Assembly (NCBI GenBank): GCA_005223375.1
Contig: RXOD01004493.1
Coordinates: forward strand, 1 to 21,535
Origin: Amoebophrya sp. AT5.2
Lineage: Eukaryota; Sar; Dinophyceae; Syndiniales; Amoebophryaceae
DNA: 21,535 bases
Reading direction: 5' to 3'
In this document: positions 9,565 through 17,711 of the stretch, piece after piece
Layout of the letters: each line of letters starts with the position of its first letter
Position numbering within the stretch: position 1 is the first letter of the stretch
Notes under the pieces: model-generated
The model's database searches: none
Seen by the model: only the letters and a program-made list of their open reading frames with translations
What the model was told of the DNA's origin: nothing
Program-made: the position numbers and the translations under genes

Positions 9565-10655
9565 GTAAATTACTTCATCACGGCTGCGAGCTAAAATACG
9601 GTTGATGTAGTTTGGCGCTCGCGCGCCTGCTACCCGCTGAGGTCTCGCACTTCGTTTTCGAACAGAAAGTAAGTGTCTTCTCAGCCGAGGTTCATCTCGC
9701 CGCGATGAGACTTTTTCTCGCGCCCGCCCGCACCAGTTTCATGGCGTCTTAGGACCCTTTGTGGGGGTGGGGCTTCTCCTATCGGCCAGCCGGCGCGACC
9801 ACTATGTGGCCGCGTTTCTCCCGCGGCTGCGGGGTAAGGTCCGCGTCGTCCCCGTGCACCTGGCATAGCATGTCGTGGCCTCGTCGAAGGAGCGGAGCTG
9901 GCTTCACGCAGCTCTGATTTTTTGCTGGGGCGAGAGGCTTGTGCGTGCCTGTCGTTGCAGCTGTGCCGTTATTTAGGCGACTTGTGATCATATAAAGATA
10001 ATCTATAATCTGCCGGAACTCGTACCGAATGTGACCCACCAGCACGACAGGATGGCGCGCCCCCTGCAGGCGGCAATAGCGTATCAAAGGGTAAACTTTC
10101 TCGATGACGGGTCTCATCTGCGATAAAGGAAAATTAGGCCCGGAGCCGGACAGCTCCTCAACTACAGCCCCTACCCTAGCCTATTGATTCGTATTTGTTA
10201 GGCAGGCCCTCTCCTCGTCGTCCTCCAAGGATGGAGAAGGGAATGCGGGACTTCCTCATTGACCTTCTTGTGTGTGCTGCGATTCGGTCTCGCATTGAAT
10301 GTTTCGAAGATCGAAATAAACGGCACGAGCTAATGGGCCAGCGAAAGCGTATACGTTTTGCTTGTGGAGGGGATGGGGCGTGAGTAACTTGTTCACCGGG
10401 AGGGGGAGGGGATGAAAGGTGGAGATATGTGGCCCAGCTAGGATTCGGCTTAAGTACTTCCCGGCGGAACTAGTGTTCCCAGGTGCGCACGTACAGCGGT
10501 TCCATATCCGTTTGTTTCCGGCGACAGATATTACGACCCAAAACAAAGCGCAGTGGAATTGGAAACGGAAAGTGCTATCAATCTGTGGGTTTGACGAAGA
10601 CAGGGCCGGGCATTAATTATGGCTCTCGAATTTTTTTTCTGCTTGTTGGAATAAG
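9565..10655 (+). other. Probable long intron within the repeat-protein gene
   Basis: 1091 nt from GTAAAT to a pyrimidine tract with acceptor GGAATAAG followed by G. Both borders are phase 0, giving ...KDAALAIR joined to ELAASTKVFGNGRGMALYQL. It carries no convincing + strand ORF. A possible antisense exon lies at 10026-10117. If the join is wrong, block 1 ends at 9594 and this is an intergenic region. Confidence 0.5.
10026..10117 (-). CDS. Possible antisense exon or gene fragment
   Basis: On the minus strand a strong acceptor (TTTTCCTTTATCGCAG) directly precedes ATGAGACCCGTC, and the frame reads MRPVIEKVYPLIRYCRLQGA followed by RHPVVLVGHIR before a possible GTACGAG donor; the open frame continues to 9779. 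The hydrophobic-strand pattern PVVLVGHIR recalls the core strand of sulfotransferase-like proteins, but the piece is too short to name a family. It may be a fragment of an unrelated gene inside the intron or a chance ORF. Confidence 0.2.
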
Positions 10656-12514
10656 GAGCTTGCCGCCTCAACAAAAGTGTTTGGAAATGGACGTGGTATG
10701 GCTCTCTACCAACTTGCGCACGCGTACATGCTTCATAACCGGGACATTTGGCACCAGCTCCATTGGAGGAACGACAAAACTGCAGCCGCCGTGGACTTCA
10801 TTCGCGGAAACTACTTGTTGTGGTTGGCATGGCAAGGCGATGACCAGTTGCGTTGGGCACCCTTCAGATACTACTGGAAGAGGTCAGGGCGGACAAAGAG
10901 AAGGTGTCGGATGTTGCTGGTGAGGACAAGTCGAGGATGACCTCTGCGCGCGAGGCCGCACTTCAGGACCAGAGCCGCCTTGTGAACTTCGATCGTCGTG
11001 TGGTTAAAGTCAGCGACGAGCCCGGTACCGATAAATTCGAGGTGAGCACTGTCGAGCGGTCTCGCAACGCAATTTGGCAAGCGGCCTATCACGGCAGCCG
11101 GGATGTCGTTGATTTGTTGCGTAGCTTCGGTGCGCAGCCTGCTCCGGGTGCTGGGGACACCCTTTTGTCTGCCGTTTCAGAGGGATTTAGCGACGACACA
11201 GCAGCTGAGGAACGCCAAGAAAAAGAAGGGTTTGCCGATTCGGATAAGAATCGGCTGAACGAGTTGCTGATTGCGGCGTTGAAGAACGAGTGGGGCAGCG
11301 TGAATGAAATGCTCAGCGACAAGACAAAGACAGTTTATTTGTATTACGGTCTCGAGTATAAGTTCGAGGGACTCGTAGCAGGGACAATCACTCTCGAAGC
11401 CGTGGCCACCAACGCGCTTAAGTGTTTGCGCAGCGGAGGTGAGAAATGTACCCTCGTCCGCCGGCGCGAATCCTCTACCGCGTCCCTCGGCCGCTCACAA
11501 GCACGACAAACGGGAGGAAGAAGCCGGCGCGGATCCCAGCCTTCTGCCAAGAATCAAATGCCCGAGAAAGAGCGGCAAGAAACGATTGAAATTTTGACGA
11601 ACATCCGCGGAACGTTTATGCTGAATAGAGCTAAGTGGGCGCAGTGGGGCGAAGTGTATCGCATTTTGACGGAAGAGAAGCAGCTCCTGCACGCCGAGTT
11701 CCCCAAGGCCGGGGAGGACGTGATCAGAGAAAAGCTGAGCACGTTCCTCAACTTCGACATGGCGTTCCACAAGAACGGAGCGGCAGGAAGCACTCGTTGG
11801 ACGGTGCAAGAGCAAGTAAAGCATTGGAAGGCAGAGGAAGCGGATGAGACGCTACGCTCCAAATTCTTGCCATCAAGTTTAATGCGATCAGCTGTCAGAT
11901 CGGTTTTCAATCGCTTTACAAAAATGATTTTCGCATCCGAAGGGAAGAAGGCGATGACGGCAGGGGGAACAGACGGAGCCGGAAAGGGCTTGATCCCCGT
12001 CGGTTCGAGCCCCGCCAGCGTGGACATGGACTGGAGGACACGGCCCAATACCGAGTGTGCGCTGGATTCCAAATGCGCCTACCAGATGCAAGGACCTGTC
12101 GGGAAGGCAATCAAGAAGGGAGAATACTGGGTGACAAAAATTCACGACGATGAAAACGGCGCTACGGTAAATTTCCACGATCATGACGAGAAGGTGTCTT
12201 GTGAGTTCCGCATGTGGCCCATTGGCGAGACGACGATCAGTCTCCCTGACAGCCAACTGCAGAATCCGCAACAGGTAGCTTGGCCGAAGGATGCCGTTGT
12301 GGATGCCTTGGTGTCCGACATCGCATCAGAGATCCAGAGACCTGGTAATGAAGGAGCGGTTTTCGTACTTCCCTCGCAGCTCAATGGGGCAGAGTATATG
12401 GGCCCCGATCAGGTTGCGGTGCGGATCCAGGAGTACTGGAGAGACGGCATTACAAATCGGATCAACAAGAACAATTCTTCCATATTTAAGTCGCTATCGG
12501 CATCTTCATCATAG
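10656..12514 (+). CDS. Large helical-repeat protein, coding block 2, with one-base frameshift
   Basis: The block starts at an acceptor (10655) with ELAASTKVFGNGRGMALYQL. The repeat VDFIRGNYLLWLAWQGDDQL is in frame with block 1. The frame then changes at the GGG run 10855-10857: upstream it reads ...QLRWAPF, downstream GTLQILLEEVRADKEK. One missing G explains it, because RWGTLQILLEEV matches NWGELYKELDEV of the other units. Further motifs are SRLVNFD, RNAIWQAAYHGSRDVVDLL, ELLIAALKNEWGSVNEML and KWAQWGEVYRILTEEK with FLNFDMA. After a basic linker and a segment with YWVTKIHDDENGATVNFHDH, the block ends in the first part of a conserved domain, AVFVLPSQLNGAEY (to 12397), then VAVRIQEYWRD, and reads to TAG at 12512. 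The domain continues at 13075, so splicing out of this block before its stop is likely. Confidence 0.65.
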
Positions 12515-13074
12515 TTTGATACTGATAGTACTTATCGAGATGCCGATTGTTCGTGCTGTGTGAGTTTCGCAACAGATAGTCAAACATTATGAAAGGGCTC
12601 GGGTGAGACTCTTGGCGACAGCGCACGAAGTTCGCGAAGAGCGTGGAGGCGCAAGGGCGATGCGAATTAGGAGCTACTACTTACAACTTCTACCTAGGGC
12701 GGCGCTGACCTCTAATCTAATCACTCGGGATCAGTGTCACTCGAGAGGGGGGACAAATTGAACCGCGAGCCAGTTTTTATCTCAGCACGAGAAGGGGGCC
12801 GCAAGCCATTACCGAGACGGTGCGAAAGTGTACCCGGGGCATTGAAAAATCGAACACATGATCTACTAGCAAGCTAGATTCTAAGCCAAAGAAGTAGAAG
12901 AAGAACCACGTGCGCGTCCAGATATGCATTGTGGAGTCGGCATGCCGTAGCTCGCGGCGGAGCAAGTTTTGTGAAAGCGAGGTCACTGTCACATTTTCCG
13001 GATCAGGTTATAACACTTAACTTAATAACTTCTCAGGGTCGGGCCCAGGCGAGTGAATTTAAGGAGTGGAGGCC
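12515..13074 (+). other. Probable intron splitting the C-terminal domain
   Basis: About 560-660 bases with no coding-like frame. The domain begun at 12368 resumes at ~13089, so most of this is likely intronic. The only canonical phase-matched pair I find is donor GTACTG at 12433 and acceptor AAG at 13088. A GC-AG alternative (12447 to 13114) would keep YWRD and join it to GGPRGQ. Neither can be chosen by eye. Confidence 0.4.
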
Positions 13075-13896
13075 ATGAAGTATGGAAGAATCGTTCGATT
13101 CTGTAATGCGACAGGAGGACCTCGGGGGCAAATGGCATTTCATCCGGCAGCTGGTCAGTTCGTCCTCGATAACGCGGCGCATCTAAAGGAGGATGGCACA
13201 CGATACGGACCCCCCTTCGGAGTCGCGGCGGTGCAGCACATGGTGGATGCCATGAACGCTGATCTACTGGCTAAGCATAAGGCTCACCTCTGCTCTCGTC
13301 CCCTCTCCTTCAAGCTTGTGAACGGCTATTTGGAGCTACCAAAGGTCGAAACCAAGCAGGACAAGGAGGTGGTGCTCGAGGCGTACAAAAAGCACTTCGG
13401 GAAAATGCGCAGTCTGCGTATGGACAACGTCCCGGCAAGCGGCGTAAATTGGGACGACTACTCTGACGAAGGCTTCAAAAATACGCACCGCGCCTCCGTA
13501 GTGTACGCCTCAGCCGTGCCCCTCAATTATGGCAGTTTCAATGCTCACATGGAGCAATCGGTGGCAAGGAGGGAAGCCTGGAATGCGATTGCGCTGATGA
13601 ACAACATCGGGCAGTACTACGCAGCGCTGCAGCAAACGGCGGCGTTGCACCTTGCAGGGAAGTTGACGTCGGGGAACTACCACGGGGTTAAGCGAAGGAG
13701 GATCTTCCTGATGCTGCTGGGGGGCGGGGTCTTCCAGAATACCAGGGAGAGACACATCGGGCCTGCGATCATTGCGGCTGTTAACATGTTGACACCCGAG
13801 GAGAGACGCGTGCTGCATATCACCGTGTTGGCGTGGAGTGACAAACGTGGAAAGCCCGAGCAAGACTGGGCACGCAACTTTGTACAAAAAAAATAG
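13075..13896 (+). CDS. Macrodomain-like LGGGVFQN domain, block 3 of the repeat-protein gene
   Basis: From the first ATG (13075; in-frame stop at 13060) there are 273 residues. Motifs in order: NATGGPRGQMAFHPAAGQFV then LDNAA near residues 11-35, PFGVAAVQHMVDAMNADLL, NGYLELP, VVYASAVPLNYG (~142), a helical stretch GQYYAALQQTAALHLAG, RRIFLMLLGGGVFQN (LGGGVFQN at 215-222), HIGPAIIAAVNMLTPEERR and LHITVLAWS. The strand-LGGGVF-helix-strand ending resembles the C-terminal half of macrodomains (ADP-ribose binding), and the DNAA motif recalls their NAAN motif. This is pattern recognition only and no catalytic role can be assigned. I recall similar LPSQxNGAEY / GGPRGQ / LGGGVFxN proteins in dinoflagellates and microalgae. 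Since LPSQLNGAEY ends block 2, this is probably the last exon of the large gene and 13075 an internal Met. Confidence 0.65.
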   Translation: MKYGRIVRFCNATGGPRGQMAFHPAAGQFVLDNAAHLKEDGTRYGPPFGVAAVQHMVDAMNADLLAKHKAHLCSRPLSFKLVNGYLELPKVETKQDKEVVLEAYKKHFGKMRSLRMDNVPASGVNWDDYSDEGFKNTHRASVVYASAVPLNYGSFNAHMEQSVARREAWNAIALMNNIGQYYAALQQTAALHLAGKLTSGNYHGVKRRRIFLMLLGGGVFQNTRERHIGPAIIAAVNMLTPEERRVLHITVLAWSDKRGKPEQDWARNFVQKK

Positions 13897-14203
13897 TTGT
13901 ATCAGGCTCGGCTTCATCAAGGAGTACCTAGGTTGAGACTCGGCTTCAAGGTCAAGTGGTCATGGTGTTTGTGATTCACTATGTCGTGGTAGAGTCGGCG
14001 CGTGATGACCGCAAGTGACTACGGATATTGAAACAAAAATCGGGTTTTCTTTCGCAATGCACTGACAAGGTAGAGAGAATGCACTAAAGATGAATCAATA
14101 CCGGAGACGAGGACGACCTTGAACTCAGAAGTTACACCTCCCTCCGATCGTAGTCGTGCTCTTTGTATTGTATAAAAGAAAGAGAGAGCCGAAACAGAAA
14201 AGC

Positions 14204-14221
14204 ACTATGACTATGACTATG
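14204..14221. repeat. ACTATG hexamer repeat, three units
   Basis: Three perfect ACTATG units followed by a partial fourth (ACTGAG). A TATAAAAG sequence lies 26 bases upstream (14171-14178), with no gene visible downstream. Confidence 0.85.
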
Positions 14222-14744
14222 ACTGAGGCCACGTCGAAGGCAAAGTTCTCACACGTCCGGATGAACATACAGATACATAGCATCTGAGCATCATAGGCCT
14301 AATGTACGCGAGGTTCGAAGGCCGCTATTTTCCAGTGACTTATAGAAAGTACCCTCTGTCTGAGCATTTGAGCATTTAGATGAACCAACAGGCGAAGCTA
14401 GTGAGATTGAGTTTGGCGGCACGCGTGCTGCTGAGTAGAAAACTAATCGCGAACAACAAAGAAACGTAAACGAGAACGACCGAACTGACGAGACAGAGGG
14501 CACCGTAGGGAAGATCATGAGACCAGCACTAAATCATGTATATCGGGGACTGAAAAAGGGCTCAATTGGTCCACCATAGCAGGTGGGCGGAGGCGGACGA
14601 ATTTGGCCGAGGGTCCTTCTCGATCCACAACCACTGAATTGAAGATATTTATCACTAACTAAATCAGATCAGCAGAATTTGAAGTATGAGCACTTCATTT
14701 TTTTATAATTTTCCATATCTCCTACTCCTGCTACTGGTGTAGGT

Positions 14745-14929
14745 GTAGGTTACGTACATGTGAAGCCGCAGTGGCTCACCGTCTGCGGCTGGACAGGTAG
14801 GTTACCGACATTCACATCATGAAAGTTGCCCTTTTTTTAGCGCTAGCGTACGGATTCAGATCGAGGATAGGCAATCAGGATCTGCAGCCACCAGGGGGCG
14901 CAGCACTGCGGTTTCACATGTAGGTTACG
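14745..14929. mobile_element. MITE-like element with 18-bp terminal inverted repeats
   Basis: Arms 14756-14773 and 14904-14921 are reverse complements at 17 of 18 positions and enclose a 166-bp element with no ORF. A 10-bp direct repeat GTAGGTTACG lies at each end (14745-14754 and 14920-14929), as expected of a target-site duplication, although the right copy overlaps the arm by two bases. A third related copy, GTAGGTTACC, lies inside near 14797. A perfect 8-bp hairpin (14764-14771 with 14783-14790) overlaps the left arm. Small non-autonomous DNA transposons have this form. The class is not assignable. Confidence 0.5.
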
Positions 14930-15238
14930 ACCGACACTACCAGAAGATATTTTCTTGCGGGCCCATACATCCCCGCCAAGTCAACATAAAAACCGCGATC
15001 CCGTGGAGGTACCTCGAGAGAAGAAGCCTCGTATCGACTGACTTATGGTCACATCAGCCCTCAGTCCACCAAAATCAAATATATCGAGGAGTGACGGAGC
15101 AACAGCATATTTTTTTTTTATAATTATATCAGTACGATTTTCATTCTCATTGCCTTGTGCTTGTCGTTAAAGCTGCTCGCCACCGGAAAGGGTCAAGACT
15201 GCTACGGTAGAAGACAGCTGAAAATAGTAACAGCGCGA

Positions 15239-15274
15239 GCGATTCCGATTGGGATAGCGATTCCGATTGAGTAC
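15239..15274. repeat. Degenerate 18-bp tandem repeat
   Basis: GCGATTCCGATTG occurs at 15239-15251 and 15257-15269, giving two 18-bp units that differ only in their last five bases. Confidence 0.7.
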
Positions 15275-15920
15275 GGGACGTCTCCGATCCATTGCTGCAG
15301 GGAAGCCGGCCGGTATTTTCCGTGCCATAGATTTGGCTCATTTACAATTCATTTTCATTGCTAGACCTAGAGCCCATTTTGGGTGATTATCTTTGAAAGC
15401 ACTTGCACTTCACGGTGCCCAGAATTCAAGAATTACACGGCCGGGCCCTCCATAGGATTTTTCATCAACGGAGCCGGGCTCCAAGCGTGGCGGCGGCGGG
15501 CGTGTACGCGCGTCCATCGCTGCTTCGTGTGGAAGCCGTCTTTGCAGGGCTGTACTAAATTCATTTCTGCGTAATTTTCTAGAGTAGGATGAGGATCAGG
15601 ATGGAGGCAGGTGGAGGATGAAGTCCACCAAATAGCCTGGACGGAACGAATCTTTTCCTTTTTCGGCACGACGGCCGCACGCAAAGGGTAATACAGGATG
15701 CCAACGCACCTCTAGCTCTACAACCACTGCAGACTTTTTGTAGATATGATAAAACAAATAAATGTAAATAAAATGTTCGTTCTTATTAATTTCGGCCTTT
15801 CTGCATCTGCTCTATCTTTACTAGGGGAAGGCCAAGGCTGCTCGAGAAAATAAAGAAGAAACAAAATATAGAAAGATGATCTCTGATTAAAAAAATGTGG
15901 GCAAGAAGTGAAAAACAAAA

Positions 15921-16037
15921 TTAATATGGCAAAAGACCCGCACCAGCGAGCTGTTCTTCAGCGTTTTTTTTTTTTGCCTTTGCCACTTCATCAAACTGTC
16001 TCTGTCTCTGAGTTAAGTATTTTGTCTCCAACTTCAT
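15921..16037 (-). CDS. Possible antisense C-terminal exon, coiled-coil-like
   Basis: From an internal Met the minus strand reads MKLETKYLTQRQRQFDEVAK then AKKKNAEEQLAGAGLLPY and stops. This charged helical composition is more protein-like than other short frames in the spacer, but the lysines come from a T12 run and no partner exon is found upstream on that strand. A chance ORF is the more likely explanation. Confidence 0.12.
   Translation of the reverse strand: MKLETKYLTQRQRQFDEVAKAKKKNAEEQLAGAGLLPY
15964..15975. repeat. Homopolymer T12
   Basis: Twelve consecutive T on the + strand. It might be the poly(A) tail of a minus-strand retrocopy, but no mRNA-like sequence is recognised next to it. 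Confidence 0.8.
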
Positions 16038-16562
16038 ATCCTCGTGTCGGTTTTTGTTCGTCTTGAATGAGTGCGAGGGATTACGATCTTCTCTCCCGCG
16101 GCAAGAATGTGTCTGGATCGATGTGGAAAGGAATGAAGGATCAAGGATCAACTCCAATCGAGCTGAGTCGGTGAAGGAAAGAAAGATGATGAACGAGATC
16201 AGGTCTCGTGACCTCGAGCTACTTCTAATTGCCAAATTGCCACAGGCTCGTTGTCGGTTGCACAACGGACTTTTGCCTTCCCCCACGAAGAACCGAAATT
16301 CTACATGCTACCTTTTTTTTCCTACCTTTTGACTGAATAACATTTTTTCCGGCGACGAGCTTGCTTAGCTTGTTTGCTGGCAGCTAGACCTAGACGGCAC
16401 TGCCAGTTGACATGTAACACACTACTACCACTGCTCGTTGTCTAATTGTGACGTCATATCGCAGCTGAAGAAGCTCCAACGGCCTGGGGGAAACGGCCAG
16501 TTCTGAATTTATATTCGCGGCATTGGCATTTGCACTGCTAAGTGATTTTTTTCGCGAATAAC

Positions 16563-17711
16563 ATGCGCGTGATCCGCCCTGCGCAGCCGCCTGGCCGCGC
16601 GGAACGGGCCCTTTACGGAAAAGTGATGCGCGAGCTGATTCAGCGGCGCCGTAGCGGCCCTTTGGGCACCAGCAGTTCCGCGAGCAGTTTGTCCAACGGC
16701 CTCAGCAACCTTTCGACGCCGGGCCGCGGCGACGGGGGTAGCGGTTTCCACGGCGAAGATCAGCACGGCGAAACAACTACTACGACAAGTACTTCCGCCG
16801 CGCAGGAGAATGGGGTGCGCTCCCACTTTGGTGCCCCCAGAGAGCGCGCGTCGGGCCAGGTGGTTGAGCCGTCGCCCTCCTCGGCTCGTGTGCGCAACGT
16901 GCGGCCGGCGCAGCCTCCCGGCCGCGCGGAGCGCGCTTTGTGGGGCAAGGTTCTGCGCGAGCTCCTCGTGCAGAAACGGCGCGAAGTAGAGGCACAAGAA
17001 CAGCAAGCATTAGGAGACGAGGTGGAGAACGCGATCGCGAATTCCGACACTGCCTCGCAGCCGGAGCCGCGCGGCGCGGGTTCCTCTTCATCTTTGTCGG
17101 CCGATGATCAATTGGCCGAGAAGTTTGGCAGCTGCGTCACCCTCACGGTGTACGAATTGAACGGGGACCCGCACGTAGTCACGCACCTGCGCGAGCGACA
17201 GACGATTTTGGACCTGAAGCGCAGCATGATGCGGCTGCTGGCACGGCACTGCACGGGACCGGCGATCACACGGGGGGACAAGGTGTACGAAGACGACGTT
17301 CCGCTCGCGACGGTGCTGGCGGAGGAGGGTCTGGGCTTTGGCGGATCCGATGAGTCCGGAAGTGCGGCTTCGGCGGAGGGGCGCGGAAACGGAATAGACC
17401 GTAACGGTTTATTAAAACAACACGTCCAAGCGCCGTTGTACAGGGAAGGCGAGGACCGACTTCCAGGTGCGGGGTACGGGGGTTCTTTAGCCGGGGACGA
17501 GGGATGGCTCTCTCGGGACGACAGCGTGGACGGGCGGGAGGAAAACTCGTCAGAAAACGAGTACCTGTACTTCGTCGCGGGGCGGCGCCTCCACTCTCTG
17601 TTCCCGGACTGCGAAGTCTATTTCGACGTGAACACGCTGCAAAAGCAACGGGAAAAAATCATGAGCGGAAGATGCCGCAGCAGAGGATCCGGCGAGCGGA
17701 ACACTGTTTGA
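16563..17711 (+). CDS. Ubiquitin-like-domain protein with duplicated RPAQPPGRAER motif
   Basis: 382 residues from ATG 16563 to TGA 17709-17711, with no intron needed. Residues 1-25 (MRVIRPAQPPGRAERALYGK, then VMREL) and 110-134 (VRNVRPAQPPGRAERALWGK, then VLREL) are near-identical. They are separated by a Ser/Gly/Thr-rich linker and followed by an acidic stretch. From residue 191 the pattern CVTLTVYELNGD, then RQTILDLKRSMMRLL, then KVYEDDVPLATVLAEEGL matches a ubiquitin fold (two strands, helix with DLK, K-x-Y/L-x-D-D-x-x-L), with an insertion before the third strand. After another low-complexity insert, EYLYFVAGRRLHSLFPDCEV (333 onward) could supply the final strands. The C-terminus lacks Gly-Gly, so conjugation like ubiquitin is unlikely. 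An adaptor role is inference; no named family is recognised. It runs alone, 2.7 kb from the previous gene. Confidence 0.7.
   Translation: MRVIRPAQPPGRAERALYGKVMRELIQRRRSGPLGTSSSASSLSNGLSNLSTPGRGDGGSGFHGEDQHGETTTTTSTSAAQENGVRSHFGAPRERASGQVVEPSPSSARVRNVRPAQPPGRAERALWGKVLRELLVQKRREVEAQEQQALGDEVENAIANSDTASQPEPRGAGSSSSLSADDQLAEKFGSCVTLTVYELNGDPHVVTHLRERQTILDLKRSMMRLLARHCTGPAITRGDKVYEDDVPLATVLAEEGLGFGGSDESGSAASAEGRGNGIDRNGLLKQHVQAPLYREGEDRLPGAGYGGSLAGDEGWLSRDDSVDGREENSSENEYLYFVAGRRLHSLFPDCEVYFDVNTLQKQREKIMSGRCRSRGSGERNTV

Larger units (their letters stand above)
13897..16562. other. Gene-poor spacer
   Basis: 2.67 kb without a convincing gene on either strand; the longest frames are short and lack protein-like composition. 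It holds a hexamer repeat (14204-14221), a terminal-inverted-repeat element (14745-14929), an 18-bp tandem repeat (15239-15274), two TTTTTTTATAATT-type T/A tracts (about 14698 and 15107), a sequence resembling the dinoflagellate spliced leader (15320-15340), a T12 run (15964-15975) and a short antisense coiled-coil-like frame (15921-16037). Confidence 0.6.

Noticed and set aside
9664..9684. Very short GTAAGT...TCTTCTCAG segment resembling a 16-base intron
   Set aside because: Far shorter than any spliceosomal intron placed in this window, and no coding frame surrounds it.
11554..12072. 172-codon minus-strand frame
   Set aside because: Opposite a block with clear repeat motifs on the + strand and without any domain of its own.
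14171..14178. TATAAAAG, a TATA-box match
   Set aside because: No gene begins within a plausible distance downstream, and single TATA matches are expected by chance in this A/T-richer spacer.
16054..16332. 92-codon + strand frame and overlapping 121-codon minus-strand frame in the spacer
   Set aside because: Neither has domain-like composition or splice support over its full length; only the end of the minus frame is listed, at very low confidence.
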